The translations under genes were made by a program, and so were the position numbers. DNA of 64,000 nucleotides from Haloferax marinum (GTDB lineage: Archaea; Halobacteriota; Halobacteria; Halobacteriales; Haloferacaceae): positions 124,001 to 188,000 of the forward strand of contig NZ_WKJQ01000001.1 of assembly GCF_009674625.1 (NCBI RefSeq), in the 5' to 3' direction. Shown here in pieces: positions 43,608 to 51,500 of the stretch. How positions within the stretch are numbered: the stretch's first letter is position 1; every line of letters starts with the position of its first letter. Under the pieces are notes generated by a model. It had not been told where the DNA came from. It was given only the letters and a program-made list of their open reading frames with translations, and made no database searches.

Positions 43608-44591
43608 TTACAACCAGTTCTCTCGCCGAAAGTAAACGAGTAAGATTCCCGAGACGAGAGCCATCCCCAGCATCGTCGCCACGTATCCGTACTCCCAACC
43701 CAGTTCGGGCATGTTGAACGCTGAGGCGGCGGGGTCGAAGTTCATGCCGTAGACACCGACGACGAGTGTCAACGGCAGGATGATGGTTGCGACGACGGTG
43801 AGTGTCTTCATCACCTCGTTGGTGGATTGTGAGAGTGTGTTCAGGTAGATGTCGCGGGCACCGCGCGCGAGGTCTCGGTACGTCTCGGTGAGGTCGACGA
43901 GTTCGACGAGTTGGTCGTAGACGTTCCGGTAGTACTTCTCTGTCGTCTCGCGGACGTGGTCTGGGTCGCCACGAGAGAGGACTCCTGCGGCCTCACGAGT
44001 CGGCCACACCGTCTTCCGGAACGAGAGCAGGTCGCGCCTGACAGCGTTCAACCCTTCGAGGACGGCCGGGTCCGGTCCCTCGAAGATGATGTCTTCGATG
44101 GTCTCTATCTCCTCGCCAATCTCGTCTAACAACTGGAAGTAGTCGTCGACGATGCGGTCGATGACGCGGTAAGCGACGAAGTCTGGGCCGAACCGGAGGA
44201 GTCGCGCCTCTTCGGACTCGACGGCGTCCCACACGCGATTTACAGACAATAGGTCGCGGCGCGTCAGCGTGACGAGCCAATCGTCACCGAAGCAGAGGCC
44301 GACCGGCCTCGTCTGAACCTCCTCTTCGAACACCTGTTCGCCCACTCTGAGCGTCGCTACGCGGACGATGACGAACGTGTAATCGTCGTACATCTCGGTT
44401 TTGGGGCGAGCGTCGGTTCGCACGTCTTCGACCGTGAGCGGGTGGATGCCGAACGCGTCGGCGACCCGGTCGAACTCCGACTCGTCGGTCGCGCGGACCC
44501 ACGTCGTTCCGGCGGCGTCTCGTGCGTCCGACAGGTGGGCGTCGTCGTAGTTTGTCACTCCGCCGTCGTCGTAGACGAGCGCCGAAATCAT
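43608..44591 (-). CDS. corA: CorA-type magnesium/cobalt transporter
   Basis: This 327-residue protein has a large cytoplasmic domain (1-about 260, including HPLTVEDVRTDARPKTEMYDDYTFVIV). Two C-terminal helices follow with the signature YGMNF between them (LPLTLVVGVYGMNFDPAASAFN). The length and YGMN motif are diagnostic of CorA pentameric divalent-cation channels. The start overlaps the stop of the small gene at 44588-44740 in an ATGA, so the pair is translationally coupled. Confidence 0.93.
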   Translation of the reverse strand: MISALVYDDGGVTNYDDAHLSDARDAAGTTWVRATDESEFDRVADAFGIHPLTVEDVRTDARPKTEMYDDYTFVIVRVATLRVGEQVFEEEVQTRPVGLCFGDDWLVTLTRRDLLSVNRVWDAVESEEARLLRFGPDFVAYRVIDRIVDDYFQLLDEIGEEIETIEDIIFEGPDPAVLEGLNAVRRDLLSFRKTVWPTREAAGVLSRGDPDHVRETTEKYYRNVYDQLVELVDLTETYRDLARGARDIYLNTLSQSTNEVMKTLTVVATIILPLTLVVGVYGMNFDPAASAFNMPELGWEYGYVATMLGMALVSGILLVYFRRENWL

Positions 44592-44740
44592 GTGACGCCT
44601 CCGACCGCCCAGAGCGTAATGCCGACCATGAGGGCCGTCAGGGAGAACGCACGGCCGGGATACGCGATGAGCGTCCCCACGCCGTAGGCGACGACGGCGA
44701 CTCCCGTCGTGGCGATTCCAGCAGTTCGCACGCGATTCAT
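44588..44740 (-). CDS. 50-residue two-helix membrane protein coupled to corA
   Basis: From the ATG at 44740: MNRVRTAGIATTGVAVVAYGVGTLIAYPGRAFSL, then a second helix TALMVGITLWAVGGV. It has two hydrophobic stretches of about 17-20 residues with a short PGR loop. The TGA overlaps the corA ATG by 3 bp (ATGA). The coupling suggests co-expression with the magnesium channel, perhaps as an accessory. A longer in-frame start (44836) would add non-hydrophobic sequence and was rejected. Confidence 0.6.
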   Translation of the reverse strand: MNRVRTAGIATTGVAVVAYGVGTLIAYPGRAFSLTALMVGITLWAVGGVT

Positions 44741-44812
44741 AGCATGACGGACCCGTGCTGGCGAGAAAAAGTCTCGCCCAGTGACACGCTGACTCGCAGA
44801 AATGAGTGCGGA

Positions 44813-44857
44813 AGAGGGGCGCGTGTGATTACGCAACAGAGGGGCGTGTGATTACGC
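44813..44857. repeat. Duplicated stop-codon segment of the lipoprotein gene
   Basis: AGAGGGGCGCGTGTGATTACGC (44813-44834, given here in one 22-bp unit) recurs as a 20-bp copy at 44838-44857 lacking one CG. The second unit contains the TAA stop (TTA at 44852-44854) of the minus-strand gene. Confidence 0.75.
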
Positions 44858-45502
44858 TTCGGACGGGTGCTCGATAGACCGCATCATCTCGAGGACGTTG
44901 TCTTCTTCCCCACCGAGTTGCTGTGGGTAGACGCCGATGGCGACGATGAAGTCCTCGTCGTGACGGACTTTGGTCACGTGGACGTACACGTCGACCTGTC
45001 TATCGTTGGCGAACGTCGCTTTGGCGCTATACTTCGTCACGTTGGCTGGCTCTCCGAGAACCTGGACGTTCCGTGAACTCACTCGTTCCACGTCGGTGAG
45101 CCCGCGGTACTGACTCTCGACGAGTCCAACCAACTGGTCGTTGGAGTAGTCGCCGATAGGGTTCAGCGTCTCGCCAGCGACGTCCACCGCGGGCGTCGAG
45201 ATGACGCTGAACACGCCCAGTTTTGCCTCGAAGAAGCCGAGGTCAATCTTCTTTTCGTAGGTCGTGATGTGGTTGCTGGCGACGACCCGCGGTTCCTGAC
45301 CCGCGACGTTGAACGTCCGGTTTACTTCGAACGTCTGTGTTCCGTTCGTCTCGTACCCTGCGTTCGACGCGACGGTCGCGTCGGTCGTGGCGGGTTCAGA
45401 TTCGAACCTGAGCGACTCTTCGCCGGTGAGCACGCCGAGACACCCACTCGTGAGAACGAGTGCGGTGAGCGCGAGTGCGGCGAACACACGTTTGGAGACC
45501 AT
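44852..45502 (-). CDS. Lipoprotein of the haloarchaeal DUF6517 type (tentative)
   Basis: From the ATG at 45502 the protein is 216 residues. VFAALALTALVLTSGC gives a Sec-type signal with the lipobox Cys near residue 20. The mature domain is beta-rich with VVASNHITTYEKKIDLGF and KATFANDRQVDVYVHVTKVRHDEDFIVAIGVYP. The fold resembles haloarchaeal lipoproteins named DUF6517, an assignment I make from memory only. The role is unknown. The longer in-frame start at 45913 is an antisense artefact of the neighbouring membrane gene. Confidence 0.7.
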   Translation of the reverse strand: MVSKRVFAALALTALVLTSGCLGVLTGEESLRFESEPATTDATVASNAGYETNGTQTFEVNRTFNVAGQEPRVVASNHITTYEKKIDLGFFEAKLGVFSVISTPAVDVAGETLNPIGDYSNDQLVGLVESQYRGLTDVERVSSRNVQVLGEPANVTKYSAKATFANDRQVDVYVHVTKVRHDEDFIVAIGVYPQQLGGEEDNVLEMMRSIEHPSEA

Positions 45503-45545
45503 AGTCTGGATTCCCGTTCTCCGGCTATAAGTTCGGCGGCCTGTG

Positions 45546-45917
45546 TCAGTCTGAAACTCCACGAGATTCGTTCTCGCGGCGGAGGACGCGCCCGCTGTAG
45601 AGGTAGTACGCCGGCGCGACGAAGGGGAGCGCGAACGCCGCGCCGAACCAGAGGTGGCGCGAGAACCCCCAGTCGATTCCCTGACTCTGCAGCGACTTGA
45701 TGTCCGCACGGATGAGGCCCGCGTAGAACAGATGTGTGACGAGGTAGACGGCGAACGCTGGTTCGGGGCCGATGAAGAGCGAGACGACGGTGAAGCTGAC
45801 GAACCCGATGGCGTAGATGGCGGGTAACACACCCCGGTACCGGCCGCGTGCCCGGCGGTCTTTCTGTTGCCGTTCGCGCTCGACCTTCCTCCCACGGCGG
45901 TACTCGTCGGCACTCAT
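45546..45917 (-). CDS. Membrane protein with three to four helices, unknown function
   Basis: From the ATG at 45917 the protein is 123 residues: a basic start (MSADEYRRGRKVERERQQKDRRARGRYRG), then helices at about 30-48 (VLPAIYAIGFVSFTVVSLF), 52-70 and 84-105 (LWFGAAFALPFVAPAYYLYSG). The C terminus is polar. The strongly basic N terminus should stay in the cytoplasm and could bind nucleic acid or lipid headgroups. No family is recognised. Confidence 0.65.
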   Translation of the reverse strand: MSADEYRRGRKVERERQQKDRRARGRYRGVLPAIYAIGFVSFTVVSLFIGPEPAFAVYLVTHLFYAGLIRADIKSLQSQGIDWGFSRHLWFGAAFALPFVAPAYYLYSGRVLRRENESRGVSD

Positions 45918-45973
45918 GTACGCACCGTGGCAGTGCCACCGAAAAAGTGGTTCGCTCTGCCGAACCCCGACTG

Positions 45974-46396
45974 TCAGCCGAGATATTTCACGTCGACGTC
46001 GTGAGCGACGTCGCTCGTCGGGAGTTCGATACGGTCTCGGAGGTGCGACCGGACCGAACGCCGCCACTCGGCTACGGCCGTCTTGTGTCGCTCGTGGTGG
46101 GCCTCCAGTTCGTAGGGGTCGGGGCGCGTCTCGTCGACTTCGGGATACGCCGGGGCCGTCGCTTCGAGGAACGCCTCGGGGTCGAAGTGAATCGGTGACG
46201 GGTCGGCGTAATCAGACGCCTCTCCGCCAGTGAGGTGAATCCGCGCGCGTTCTCGTGGGTAAAATGGGGGCGTCACGCGGATGACGACGTCTCTGTTTGC
46301 CCGACGGTTCGCCTCCAGTGCAGATACCAGGTCGTCGGTCGTGACTGCAATCGAACGGACGACAGTCGGGTCCGAGGACCCGTGTGTCTCGTTCAA
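45974..46396 (-). CDS. Conserved-looking soluble protein of unknown function (TTG start)
   Basis: A TTG start at 46394-46396 overlaps the TGA of the upstream zinc-ribbon microprotein (TTGA). The 140-residue protein contains VTTDDLVSALEANRRANRDVVIRVTPPFYPRERARIHL, then an Asp/Pro-rich middle (HFDPEAFLEATAPAYPEVDETRPDPYELEAHHERHKTAVAEWRRSV). It has no signal, helix or Cys cluster. The direct overlap with a zinc ribbon suggests a two-gene unit. No family can be named with confidence. Confidence 0.7.
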   Translation of the reverse strand: MNETHGSSDPTVVRSIAVTTDDLVSALEANRRANRDVVIRVTPPFYPRERARIHLTGGEASDYADPSPIHFDPEAFLEATAPAYPEVDETRPDPYELEAHHERHKTAVAEWRRSVRSHLRDRIELPTSDVAHDVDVKYLG

Positions 46397-46533
46397 CCGC
46401 CGGCGCGACGACGGCCACTCACCGACGCGGGCCGAAGCTCGCCGCTACACTCTGGACACGTCGCACGGTACGACGCTGCGCTCACAGTGGTCTCGCACTC
46501 ACGACAGACGTACGATGGCCTCTCCATCGCCAT
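46393..46533 (-). CDS. 46-residue rubredoxin/rubrerythrin-like zinc-ribbon microprotein
   Basis: From the ATG at 46533 the protein reads MAMERPSYVCRECETTVSAASYRATCPECSGELRP, with CREC and CPEC 12 residues apart. This is the compact zinc- or iron-binding beta ribbon found in many short haloarchaeal proteins. The TGA overlaps the next start by two bases. The gene is short, but the Cys spacing, the overlap and the codon composition make it convincing. A second ATG is at 46527. Confidence 0.75.
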   Translation of the reverse strand: MAMERPSYVCRECETTVSAASYRATCPECSGELRPASVSGRRRAGG

Positions 46534-46637
46534 GTGGTAGGACTGTGTGTGTGTTAAACTTTACCACGGCACTTGTACACGTTTCAGACGACTCCAGGTC
46601 CGTGCCCTTTTACCTGAATGCGGCGCAACCCGCCACC

Positions 46638-47477
46638 ATGACAGACGCATGGTTCGCCGGCGCGAACCCAGACGACCCTTCTTCCGGGGCCCACCGTATC
46701 CGCGAGGGCCGGGCGGACGCCCCTGCGGATTGGCCGACGACGGCCGTCGAAGACGGATTCGCCGCCGACGAGGACGACTACTACGAGAAACTCAGAGCGG
46801 CGACGCTCACCGCCGCCCGCGACGCAGTCTCCGAACGCGAACGCGCCGACGACAAGCAACTCGCCCACGCCGTCCGCGCGATGGACGACGCCGAACGAAC
46901 GGCGAACGAACTCGCCGAGCGCGTCGTCGAATGGGCTGGCACGCTCTACGAGGACGTTCCACGTGGCCTCGACGGCGTCCGAGACATCGCCGCTCGCGAC
47001 CCGACGACTGCGGCCGAAGAACGTGTCGTCTCGTACGCGACTCGCGCTGTCGACCTCCTCGACGAACGCGACGACCTGCAGACGTTCATCGAAGAACGCG
47101 CGCCCACTATCGCGCCCAACCTCTCTGAGATGGCCGGTCCCGTTCTCACTGCCCGCCTCATCTCGCTCGCTGGCGGCCTCGACAAACTTGCCAAGTCGCC
47201 GAGTGGGACTGTGCAAGTTCTCGGTGCCGAAGACGCGCTGTTCGCCCACTTGAAGGGCCGTGCACCCTCGCCGAAACACGGCGTCATCTTCACCCACGAG
47301 TACGTTCGCGGCACGCGTCGACAGGACCGCGGGTCGGCCGCTCGCGCGTTCGCTGGGAAGCTCTCTATCGCCGCCCGTATCGACTACTACTCGGGTGACT
47401 ACCGCCCCGAAATCCACACCGAACTCGCCGAGCGGATGGCGACGATTCGTGCCCGCGCCGAGGAGGGAGACGAATGA
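46638..47477 (+). CDS. Nop5 (Nop56/58) component of box C/D RNP
   Basis: From the ATG at 46638 the protein is 279 residues. It has the coiled-coil region (YEKLRAATLTAARDAVSERERADDKQLAHAVRAMDDAERTANELAERVVEWAG), then the NOSIC/Nop domain with ERAPTIAPNLSEMAGPVLTARLISLAGGLDKLAKSPSGTVQVLGAEDALFAHLKGRAPSPKHGVIF. That segment is the strongly conserved kink-turn RNP contact. The normal archaeal N-terminal domain is short. The stop overlaps the fibrillarin start by 4 bp. It scaffolds 2'-O-methylation guide RNPs with fibrillarin and L7Ae. Confidence 0.93.
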   Translation: MTDAWFAGANPDDPSSGAHRIREGRADAPADWPTTAVEDGFAADEDDYYEKLRAATLTAARDAVSERERADDKQLAHAVRAMDDAERTANELAERVVEWAGTLYEDVPRGLDGVRDIAARDPTTAAEERVVSYATRAVDLLDERDDLQTFIEERAPTIAPNLSEMAGPVLTARLISLAGGLDKLAKSPSGTVQVLGAEDALFAHLKGRAPSPKHGVIFTHEYVRGTRRQDRGSAARAFAGKLSIAARIDYYSGDYRPEIHTELAERMATIRARAEEGDE

Positions 47478-48112
47478 GCGACGACCTGCCCGCAGGCGTC
47501 GAACGTCGGAGCTTCGACGGCCGCGAGCGACTCTCGACGCAGGGGACGCCGGTCTACGGCGAACCCACAGACGCCGATGGGTGGCGCGCGTGGGACGCGA
47601 CCCGGTCGAAACTCGGTGGAATGCTCGAACTCGGGATGGACACCGGCCTCGTCGGCGGTGAGACGGTCCTCTATCTCGGTGCCGCCTCGGGAACGACCGT
47701 CTCTCACGTCGCCGATTTCGCTGGCCCAACCTACGCCGTCGAGTTCGCGCCGCGACCGGTTCGTGACCTCGTCGGCGTGGCGGAAGCCCGAGACAATCTC
47801 TTTCCGCTGCTGAAGGACGCGCGCGACCCTGAATCGTACGCGCACGTCGTCGAATCCGACGTCGATTGTCTCGTGATGGACGTCGCGACGCGCGGACAGG
47901 CGACCGTCGCCGTCCGAAACCGCCAGTTCTTGGCCGACGACGGCCGCCTCCTGATGGCCGTCAAGGCACGGAGCGAAGACGTGACTGCCGACCCCGACGA
48001 CGTGTTCGACGACGTTCTCGACGAACTCGAACCGGCGTACGAAATCCTCGAGACCGCCCGATTAGACCGATTCCACGCCGACCACCTCGGTATCGTCGCT
48101 CGTCCGAAGTGA
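47474..48112 (+). CDS. flpA: Fibrillarin-like rRNA/tRNA 2'-O-methyltransferase
   Basis: The 212-residue SAM-dependent methyltransferase contains WDATRSKLGGMLELGMD, then VLYLGAASGTTVSHVADF (SAM motif I), TYAVEFAPRPVRDLVGVAEARDNLFPLLKDARDP and VDCLVMDVATRGQATV. These match archaeal fibrillarin FlpA. The ATGA overlap with nop5 couples production of the two proteins, the standard archaeal arrangement. It methylates ribose 2'-OH guided by C/D sRNAs. Confidence 0.95.
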   Translation: MSDDLPAGVERRSFDGRERLSTQGTPVYGEPTDADGWRAWDATRSKLGGMLELGMDTGLVGGETVLYLGAASGTTVSHVADFAGPTYAVEFAPRPVRDLVGVAEARDNLFPLLKDARDPESYAHVVESDVDCLVMDVATRGQATVAVRNRQFLADDGRLLMAVKARSEDVTADPDDVFDDVLDELEPAYEILETARLDRFHADHLGIVARPK

Positions 48113-48212
48113 CGAATCGACCCACTTTCGTTGTGGTTTCTCGACAGGAGTTGTGCGACGCGTTCGCCGCCGTCCACGACGTTTTTAATTAGGGACCACC
48201 AACGCGGTTGCG

Positions 48213-49289
48213 ATGGAACTAGGGTCGGCGGACGCCTTCGATCGGATGGGTACACTCGGCATCGAAGAGGAATTCTATATCGTCGATGCCGATGGCCGCC
48301 CAACCTCGGGAATCGACGAATTGGTCTACGGACCGGAACCTCCGGAACCACTCTCTGGGCGACTCGACCACGAGTTGTTCAAGTTCACTATCGAGACACA
48401 GACGCCGCGTCTCGAAGCCCCCGCAGACGTGGCCGACGCGGTCACGTCGGTTCGCGAGACACTCGTCGAACACGCGTCGGACCACGGATATCGTATCGCC
48501 GCAGCAGGCCTCCACCCTGCGGCGAAGTGGCGTGAACTCGACCACGCGACGAAGCCTCGGTACCAGGCACAACTCGACCGGATTCAGTATCCTCAGCACC
48601 GGAACACCACTGCTGGCCTGCACATCCACGTAGGCATCGACGACCCGGACAAGGCTGTTTGGATAGCCAACCAACTTCGGTGGTACGTCGGACCGTTACT
48701 CGCGCTCTCGGCCAACTCGCCGTTCTGGAACGGGTTCGACACGGGACTTGCCTCGGCACGGGCCAAGATTTTCGAGAACCTCCCCAACACCGGGATGCCG
48801 ACCGCGTTCGACGATTTCGAGGACTTCCTCCAGTTCGAACACCGGATGGTCGAGTACGGGTCGATAGACGACCGAGGCGAACTCTGGTTCGACGTTCGCC
48901 CGCACACGGGCCACGGAACCGTCGAAATTCGAACGCCAGACGCCCAGACCGACCCAGACCGCGTCGTCGATTTCGTCGAGTACGTCCACGCGCTCGTCTT
49001 GGACCTCGCAGACCGCTACGAGTCGGGTGAATCCGGCCACGATATCCGCCGAGAGATACTCGACGAGAACAAGTGGCGGGCGACGCGCCACGGCCGAGAT
49101 GCGAGCTTTATCGTACCGGACGTCGACGGCGTGGTCGACCTCGAATCGTTCGTCGAAGCCGAGTCAGACCGCCTCGGCGTCGATGGCCTCCGGTCGCTGT
49201 TCGACGCCGAGTCCGGCACTGACATCCAACGCCGTATCCACGAGGAGTCGGGTCTCGACGAGTTGTGTGAGTACTTGACGCTCGAGTAG
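48213..49289 (+). CDS. gshA: Glutamate-cysteine ligase (GCS2 family)
   Basis: The 358-residue enzyme starts [30 protein letters not shown], whose GIEEEFY is the GCS2 metal/ATP motif. It continues [13 protein letters not shown] residues ([15 protein letters not shown]), [37 protein letters not shown] and [21 protein letters not shown]. Haloferax makes gamma-glutamylcysteine, not glutathione, as its low-molecular-weight thiol, and this is the enzyme known for that step. The stop lies in a tandem duplication. Confidence 0.93.
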   Translation: MELGSADAFDRMGTLGIEEEFYIVDADGRPTSGIDELVYGPEPPEPLSGRLDHELFKFTIETQTPRLEAPADVADAVTSVRETLVEHASDHGYRIAAAGLHPAAKWRELDHATKPRYQAQLDRIQYPQHRNTTAGLHIHVGIDDPDKAVWIANQLRWYVGPLLALSANSPFWNGFDTGLASARAKIFENLPNTGMPTAFDDFEDFLQFEHRMVEYGSIDDRGELWFDVRPHTGHGTVEIRTPDAQTDPDRVVDFVEYVHALVLDLADRYESGESGHDIRREILDENKWRATRHGRDASFIVPDVDGVVDLESFVEAESDRLGVDGLRSLFDAESGTDIQRRIHEESGLDELCEYLTLE

Positions 49290-49348
49290 TGTTCTTGACT
49301 CTCGAGTAGTGTGCTCCCTCGTTCGTCTGTGCGCCCTCGTTCGTCTCC
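49274..49348. repeat. Duplicated gshA stop segment plus a second 18-bp duplication
   Basis: CTTGACGCTCGAGTAGTGTT (49274-49293) contains the TAG stop of gshA and is repeated with two changes at 49294-49313. Immediately after, GCTCCCTCGTTCGTCTGT (49313-49330) and a close copy (49331-49348) form a second twofold tandem array. Confidence 0.8.
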
Positions 49349-49423
49349 GTGACGCAGACCCGCTCACAGATGTGACGAGAAACCTTTTTTAGCAACTGTG
49401 TTTTGACCTTTCCCGTAACACAG

Positions 49424-49888
49424 ATGTCTGCGAACGAGAGCACTGAGGGCCAAGTCGAATCGACGGACGAACACGAATCTCAGACCGCAGCAGACTGCGC
49501 CGTCTCGGAGTTCGACGACGGGTTGATAGACTTACTCGCGTGGGTTCTCGAGACCGAGACACGAGCGCGAATCTACGTCTTCCTTCGACAGAATCCGTAC
49601 TCGACGAGTGAGGAAGTCGCAAACGGGACGGGGCTGTATCCCAGCACAGTCCGAGAGGCGCTCGCAGAACTCGCCGACGACGAGACTGTCGACCGACGTA
49701 AGCGAAAGAGTTCGGGCGCGGGGAACAACCCCTACGAGTACGTCGCCATCGCACCGAGCGAACTCGTCAAGGGCGTCACGACCCAGGTGCAGTCGCAGTT
49801 GAATGCGGTGTTCAATCTGGACCGCCGACTCGGCACCGATGGCTCCGAGGAGACCGACCCCGTCACGATTACTGTTCGCGAAGAGTGA
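49424..49888 (+). CDS. HTH transcriptional regulator (small, ArsR-like)
   Basis: From the ATG at 49424 the protein is 154 residues. A polar acidic start (SANESTEGQVESTDEHE) leads to a winged HTH at about 40-100: DLLAWVLETETRARIYVFLRQNPYSTSEEVANGTGLYPSTVREALAELADDETVDRRKRK. A short C-terminal part follows (QVQSQLNAVFNLDRRL). No ligand-binding domain is visible. It lies between gshA and coaD without overlap, so the target is unknown. Redox/thiol control is one possibility, given gshA. Confidence 0.8.
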   Translation: MSANESTEGQVESTDEHESQTAADCAVSEFDDGLIDLLAWVLETETRARIYVFLRQNPYSTSEEVANGTGLYPSTVREALAELADDETVDRRKRKSSGAGNNPYEYVAIAPSELVKGVTTQVQSQLNAVFNLDRRLGTDGSEETDPVTITVREE

Positions 49889-49978
49889 CTGCTCGGCCGT
49901 CTCTCTGTTGCACGCGAGAGACGCTCGGCACTCGTGTAACCCGACCCGCTTAAGTCGCGGGGCAACTACGGCGAGAGT

Positions 49979-50482
49979 ATGCACGTCGCGTTGGGCGGGA
50001 CGTTCGACCCTGTCCACGATGGACATATCGCGCTGTTCGAGCGCGCCTTCGAATTGGGCGACGTCACGGTTGGACTCACGAGTGACGAACTCGCACCGAA
50101 AACGCGTCACGTCGACCGATACGTCCGTCCGTTCGAGCAACGAAAGGCCGACCTCGAAGCAGAGCTTCGGCCACTGGCGGAGGCGAACGGCCGCGAGTTC
50201 GAGATTCGCGTCCTCGAAGAACCGACCGGTATCGCGACCGAACCGGGATTCGACATCCTCATCGTCTCCCCCGAGACGAAAACTGGCGGCAACAAGGTCA
50301 ACCAGATTCGAGAAGAACGCGGGTTGAAACCCCTCGAAATCGAGGTCGTCGAACACGTCCCGGCAGAAGACGGCGACCGAATCTCTTCGACTCGAATCGT
50401 GAGTGGCGAAATCGACCGACACGGAAATCTCACCCCCGACCGTGAGGGCCGCGGCCGGACGCCACCTGACGCTAACGAATAA
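49979..50482 (+). CDS. coaD: Archaeal phosphopantetheine adenylyltransferase
   Basis: The 167-residue nucleotidyltransferase begins MHVALGGTFDPVHDGHIALFERAF, with the HxGH-type motif HDGH, and ends with RISSTRIVSGEIDRHG, the ISSTR-type closing motif. The middle segments (DVTVGLTSDELAPKT; GFDILIVSPETKTGGNKVNQIRE) match the archaeal/eukaryotic PPAT type that converts 4'-phosphopantetheine to dephospho-CoA. A TTAAG box at 49950 lies about 30 bp upstream, suggesting a leaderless mRNA. Confidence 0.9.
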   Translation: MHVALGGTFDPVHDGHIALFERAFELGDVTVGLTSDELAPKTRHVDRYVRPFEQRKADLEAELRPLAEANGREFEIRVLEEPTGIATEPGFDILIVSPETKTGGNKVNQIREERGLKPLEIEVVEHVPAEDGDRISSTRIVSGEIDRHGNLTPDREGRGRTPPDANE

Positions 50483-50512
50483 CTTTCTGACCCTCGGTGC
50501 GTAGCCTCTCGT

Positions 50513-50722
50513 ATGCGTCACCCGCTGTTCGCGAGCTTCGCAGTCGGACTCGCCGCCGCCCTCCTCGTCGGCATCGCCGTCACCGAACTGGCCGCGAGAT
50601 GGATTGCCTTCTCACTGTTCGTCGGCATCCCTACGGGGGTCCTCGCTGGCATCATCGTCATCGCCGTCACCTACGCACTGTTCACTCGTCGCGGCACCTC
50701 GACCGTCGAGACCACCGACTGA
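50513..50722 (+). CDS. 69-residue two-helix membrane protein
   Basis: MRHPLFASFAVGLAAALLVGIAVTELAARW gives helix 1 (about 5-28). FSLFVGIPTGVLAGIIVIAVTYALF gives helix 2 (about 33-57), and a short polar tail follows (TRRGTSTVETTD). It starts 30 bp after coaD on the same strand, so it may be co-transcribed. The family is unknown. Confidence 0.65.
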   Translation: MRHPLFASFAVGLAAALLVGIAVTELAARWIAFSLFVGIPTGVLAGIIVIAVTYALFTRRGTSTVETTD

Positions 50723-50753
50723 CGCGCAGTTCGACAGCACCAACGCTGACTGA

Positions 50754-51062
50754 CTACCAACTCGGTGGCCGAAAGCCGGCCTCGGTGAGCAGGTCCTTCC
50801 AGCGTTGTTGAATACTGAGTCGTGAGACGTCCATCGCGTCCGCGACGGCAGACTGAGAGCGTTCTTCACCCGCGATGAGCGCGCCGGCGTAGAGACTCGC
50901 CGCGGCCACCGCCTTCTTCGAGCGGTCTTCGTCGGGGAGTTGCGTGAGGAACATATCCGAGGCGTACGAGCGTGCCTCGCTACCGAGTTCGAGACTGTCG
51001 GCGGCGGCGTCGATGCGGGCCAACCACTTCTCGTTGTCTCGTTGGTCTCGGGCGCTGTACAT
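50754..51062 (-). CDS. Single-cyclin TFB-related protein without zinc ribbon
   Basis: From the ATG at 51062 the protein is 102 residues, about one TFB cyclin repeat: KWLARIDAAADSLELGSEARSYASDMFLTQLP, then KKAVAAASLYAGALIAGEERSQSAVADAMDVSRLSIQQRWKDLLTEAG. The second half matches the TFB C-terminal repeat, including its DNA-recognition helix (SRLSIQQRW). The zinc ribbon, reader and second repeat are missing. Such short proteins are common in haloarchaea and may compete with TFB at BRE sites; that role is inferred. Confidence 0.8.
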   Translation of the reverse strand: MYSARDQRDNEKWLARIDAAADSLELGSEARSYASDMFLTQLPDEDRSKKAVAAASLYAGALIAGEERSQSAVADAMDVSRLSIQQRWKDLLTEAGFRPPSW

Positions 51063-51142
51063 AGTCGGCGTTGTAGACGGGAGAACATAACCTCCGCGGC
51101 GAACGACAACTTGATAGGTGGTTTGTGGTAAGGTGGAAGTGC

Positions 51143-51225
51143 GCGCGGGTAGCCAAGTGGCCAAAGGCGCAGCGCTTAGGACGCTGTGGTGTAGACCTTC
51201 GCAGGTTCGAACCCTGTCCCGCGCA
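51143..51225 (+). tRNA. tRNA-Leu (TAG anticodon)
   Basis: The 83-nt class II tRNA has acceptor GCGCGGG/CCCGCGC with discriminator A. The anticodon stem is CAGCG(C)/CGCTG around CTTAGGA (anticodon TAG). A long variable arm (GGTGTAGACCTTC) and a T-arm with GGTTCGAACC complete it. No intron or encoded CCA is present. A copy of the T-arm-to-acceptor end lies 124 bp downstream. Confidence 0.95.
51204..51223. repeat. 20-bp direct repeat, copy 1 (3' end of tRNA-Leu)
   Basis: GGTTCGAACCCTGTCCCGCG, the T-loop to acceptor of the tRNA, recurs identically at 51328-51347. Confidence 0.9.
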
Positions 51226-51284
51226 TTTTCTGTCCGAACGGACGCGAACGTAGTGAGCGACAGTGAGGGCGAAAATCGCAACAA

Positions 51285-51347
51285 AGGGTTCCGAACCCTA
51301 CGAGACGAGCAACGCGAGTCTCGGTCCGGTTCGAACCCTGTCCCGCG
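51285..51347. repeat. tRNA-Leu 3'-end duplicate within an inverted-repeat hairpin
   Basis: AGGGTTCCGAACC (51285-51297) pairs with GGTTCGAACCCT (51328-51339) as a 12-bp stem with one bulged C. Inside it, CGAGAC (51301-51306) pairs with GTCTCG (51318-51323). The 3' arm is the start of the duplicated tRNA-Leu end. The core GCGAACGTAGTGAGCG lies upstream at 51244-51259. Confidence 0.85.
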
Positions 51348-51500
51348 TCACCCAAACACCCGTCTCTCCCCAATCGCTATTTTCACAACGAATAACCACC
51401 CGAATCTATCAGGGAATTCGCTCGACTCACAACCGAGAATCGCACGCCACACGTCAGACACGACACAACCCTTTTTCTCACCCGGTGTGTGTGTCCACCA

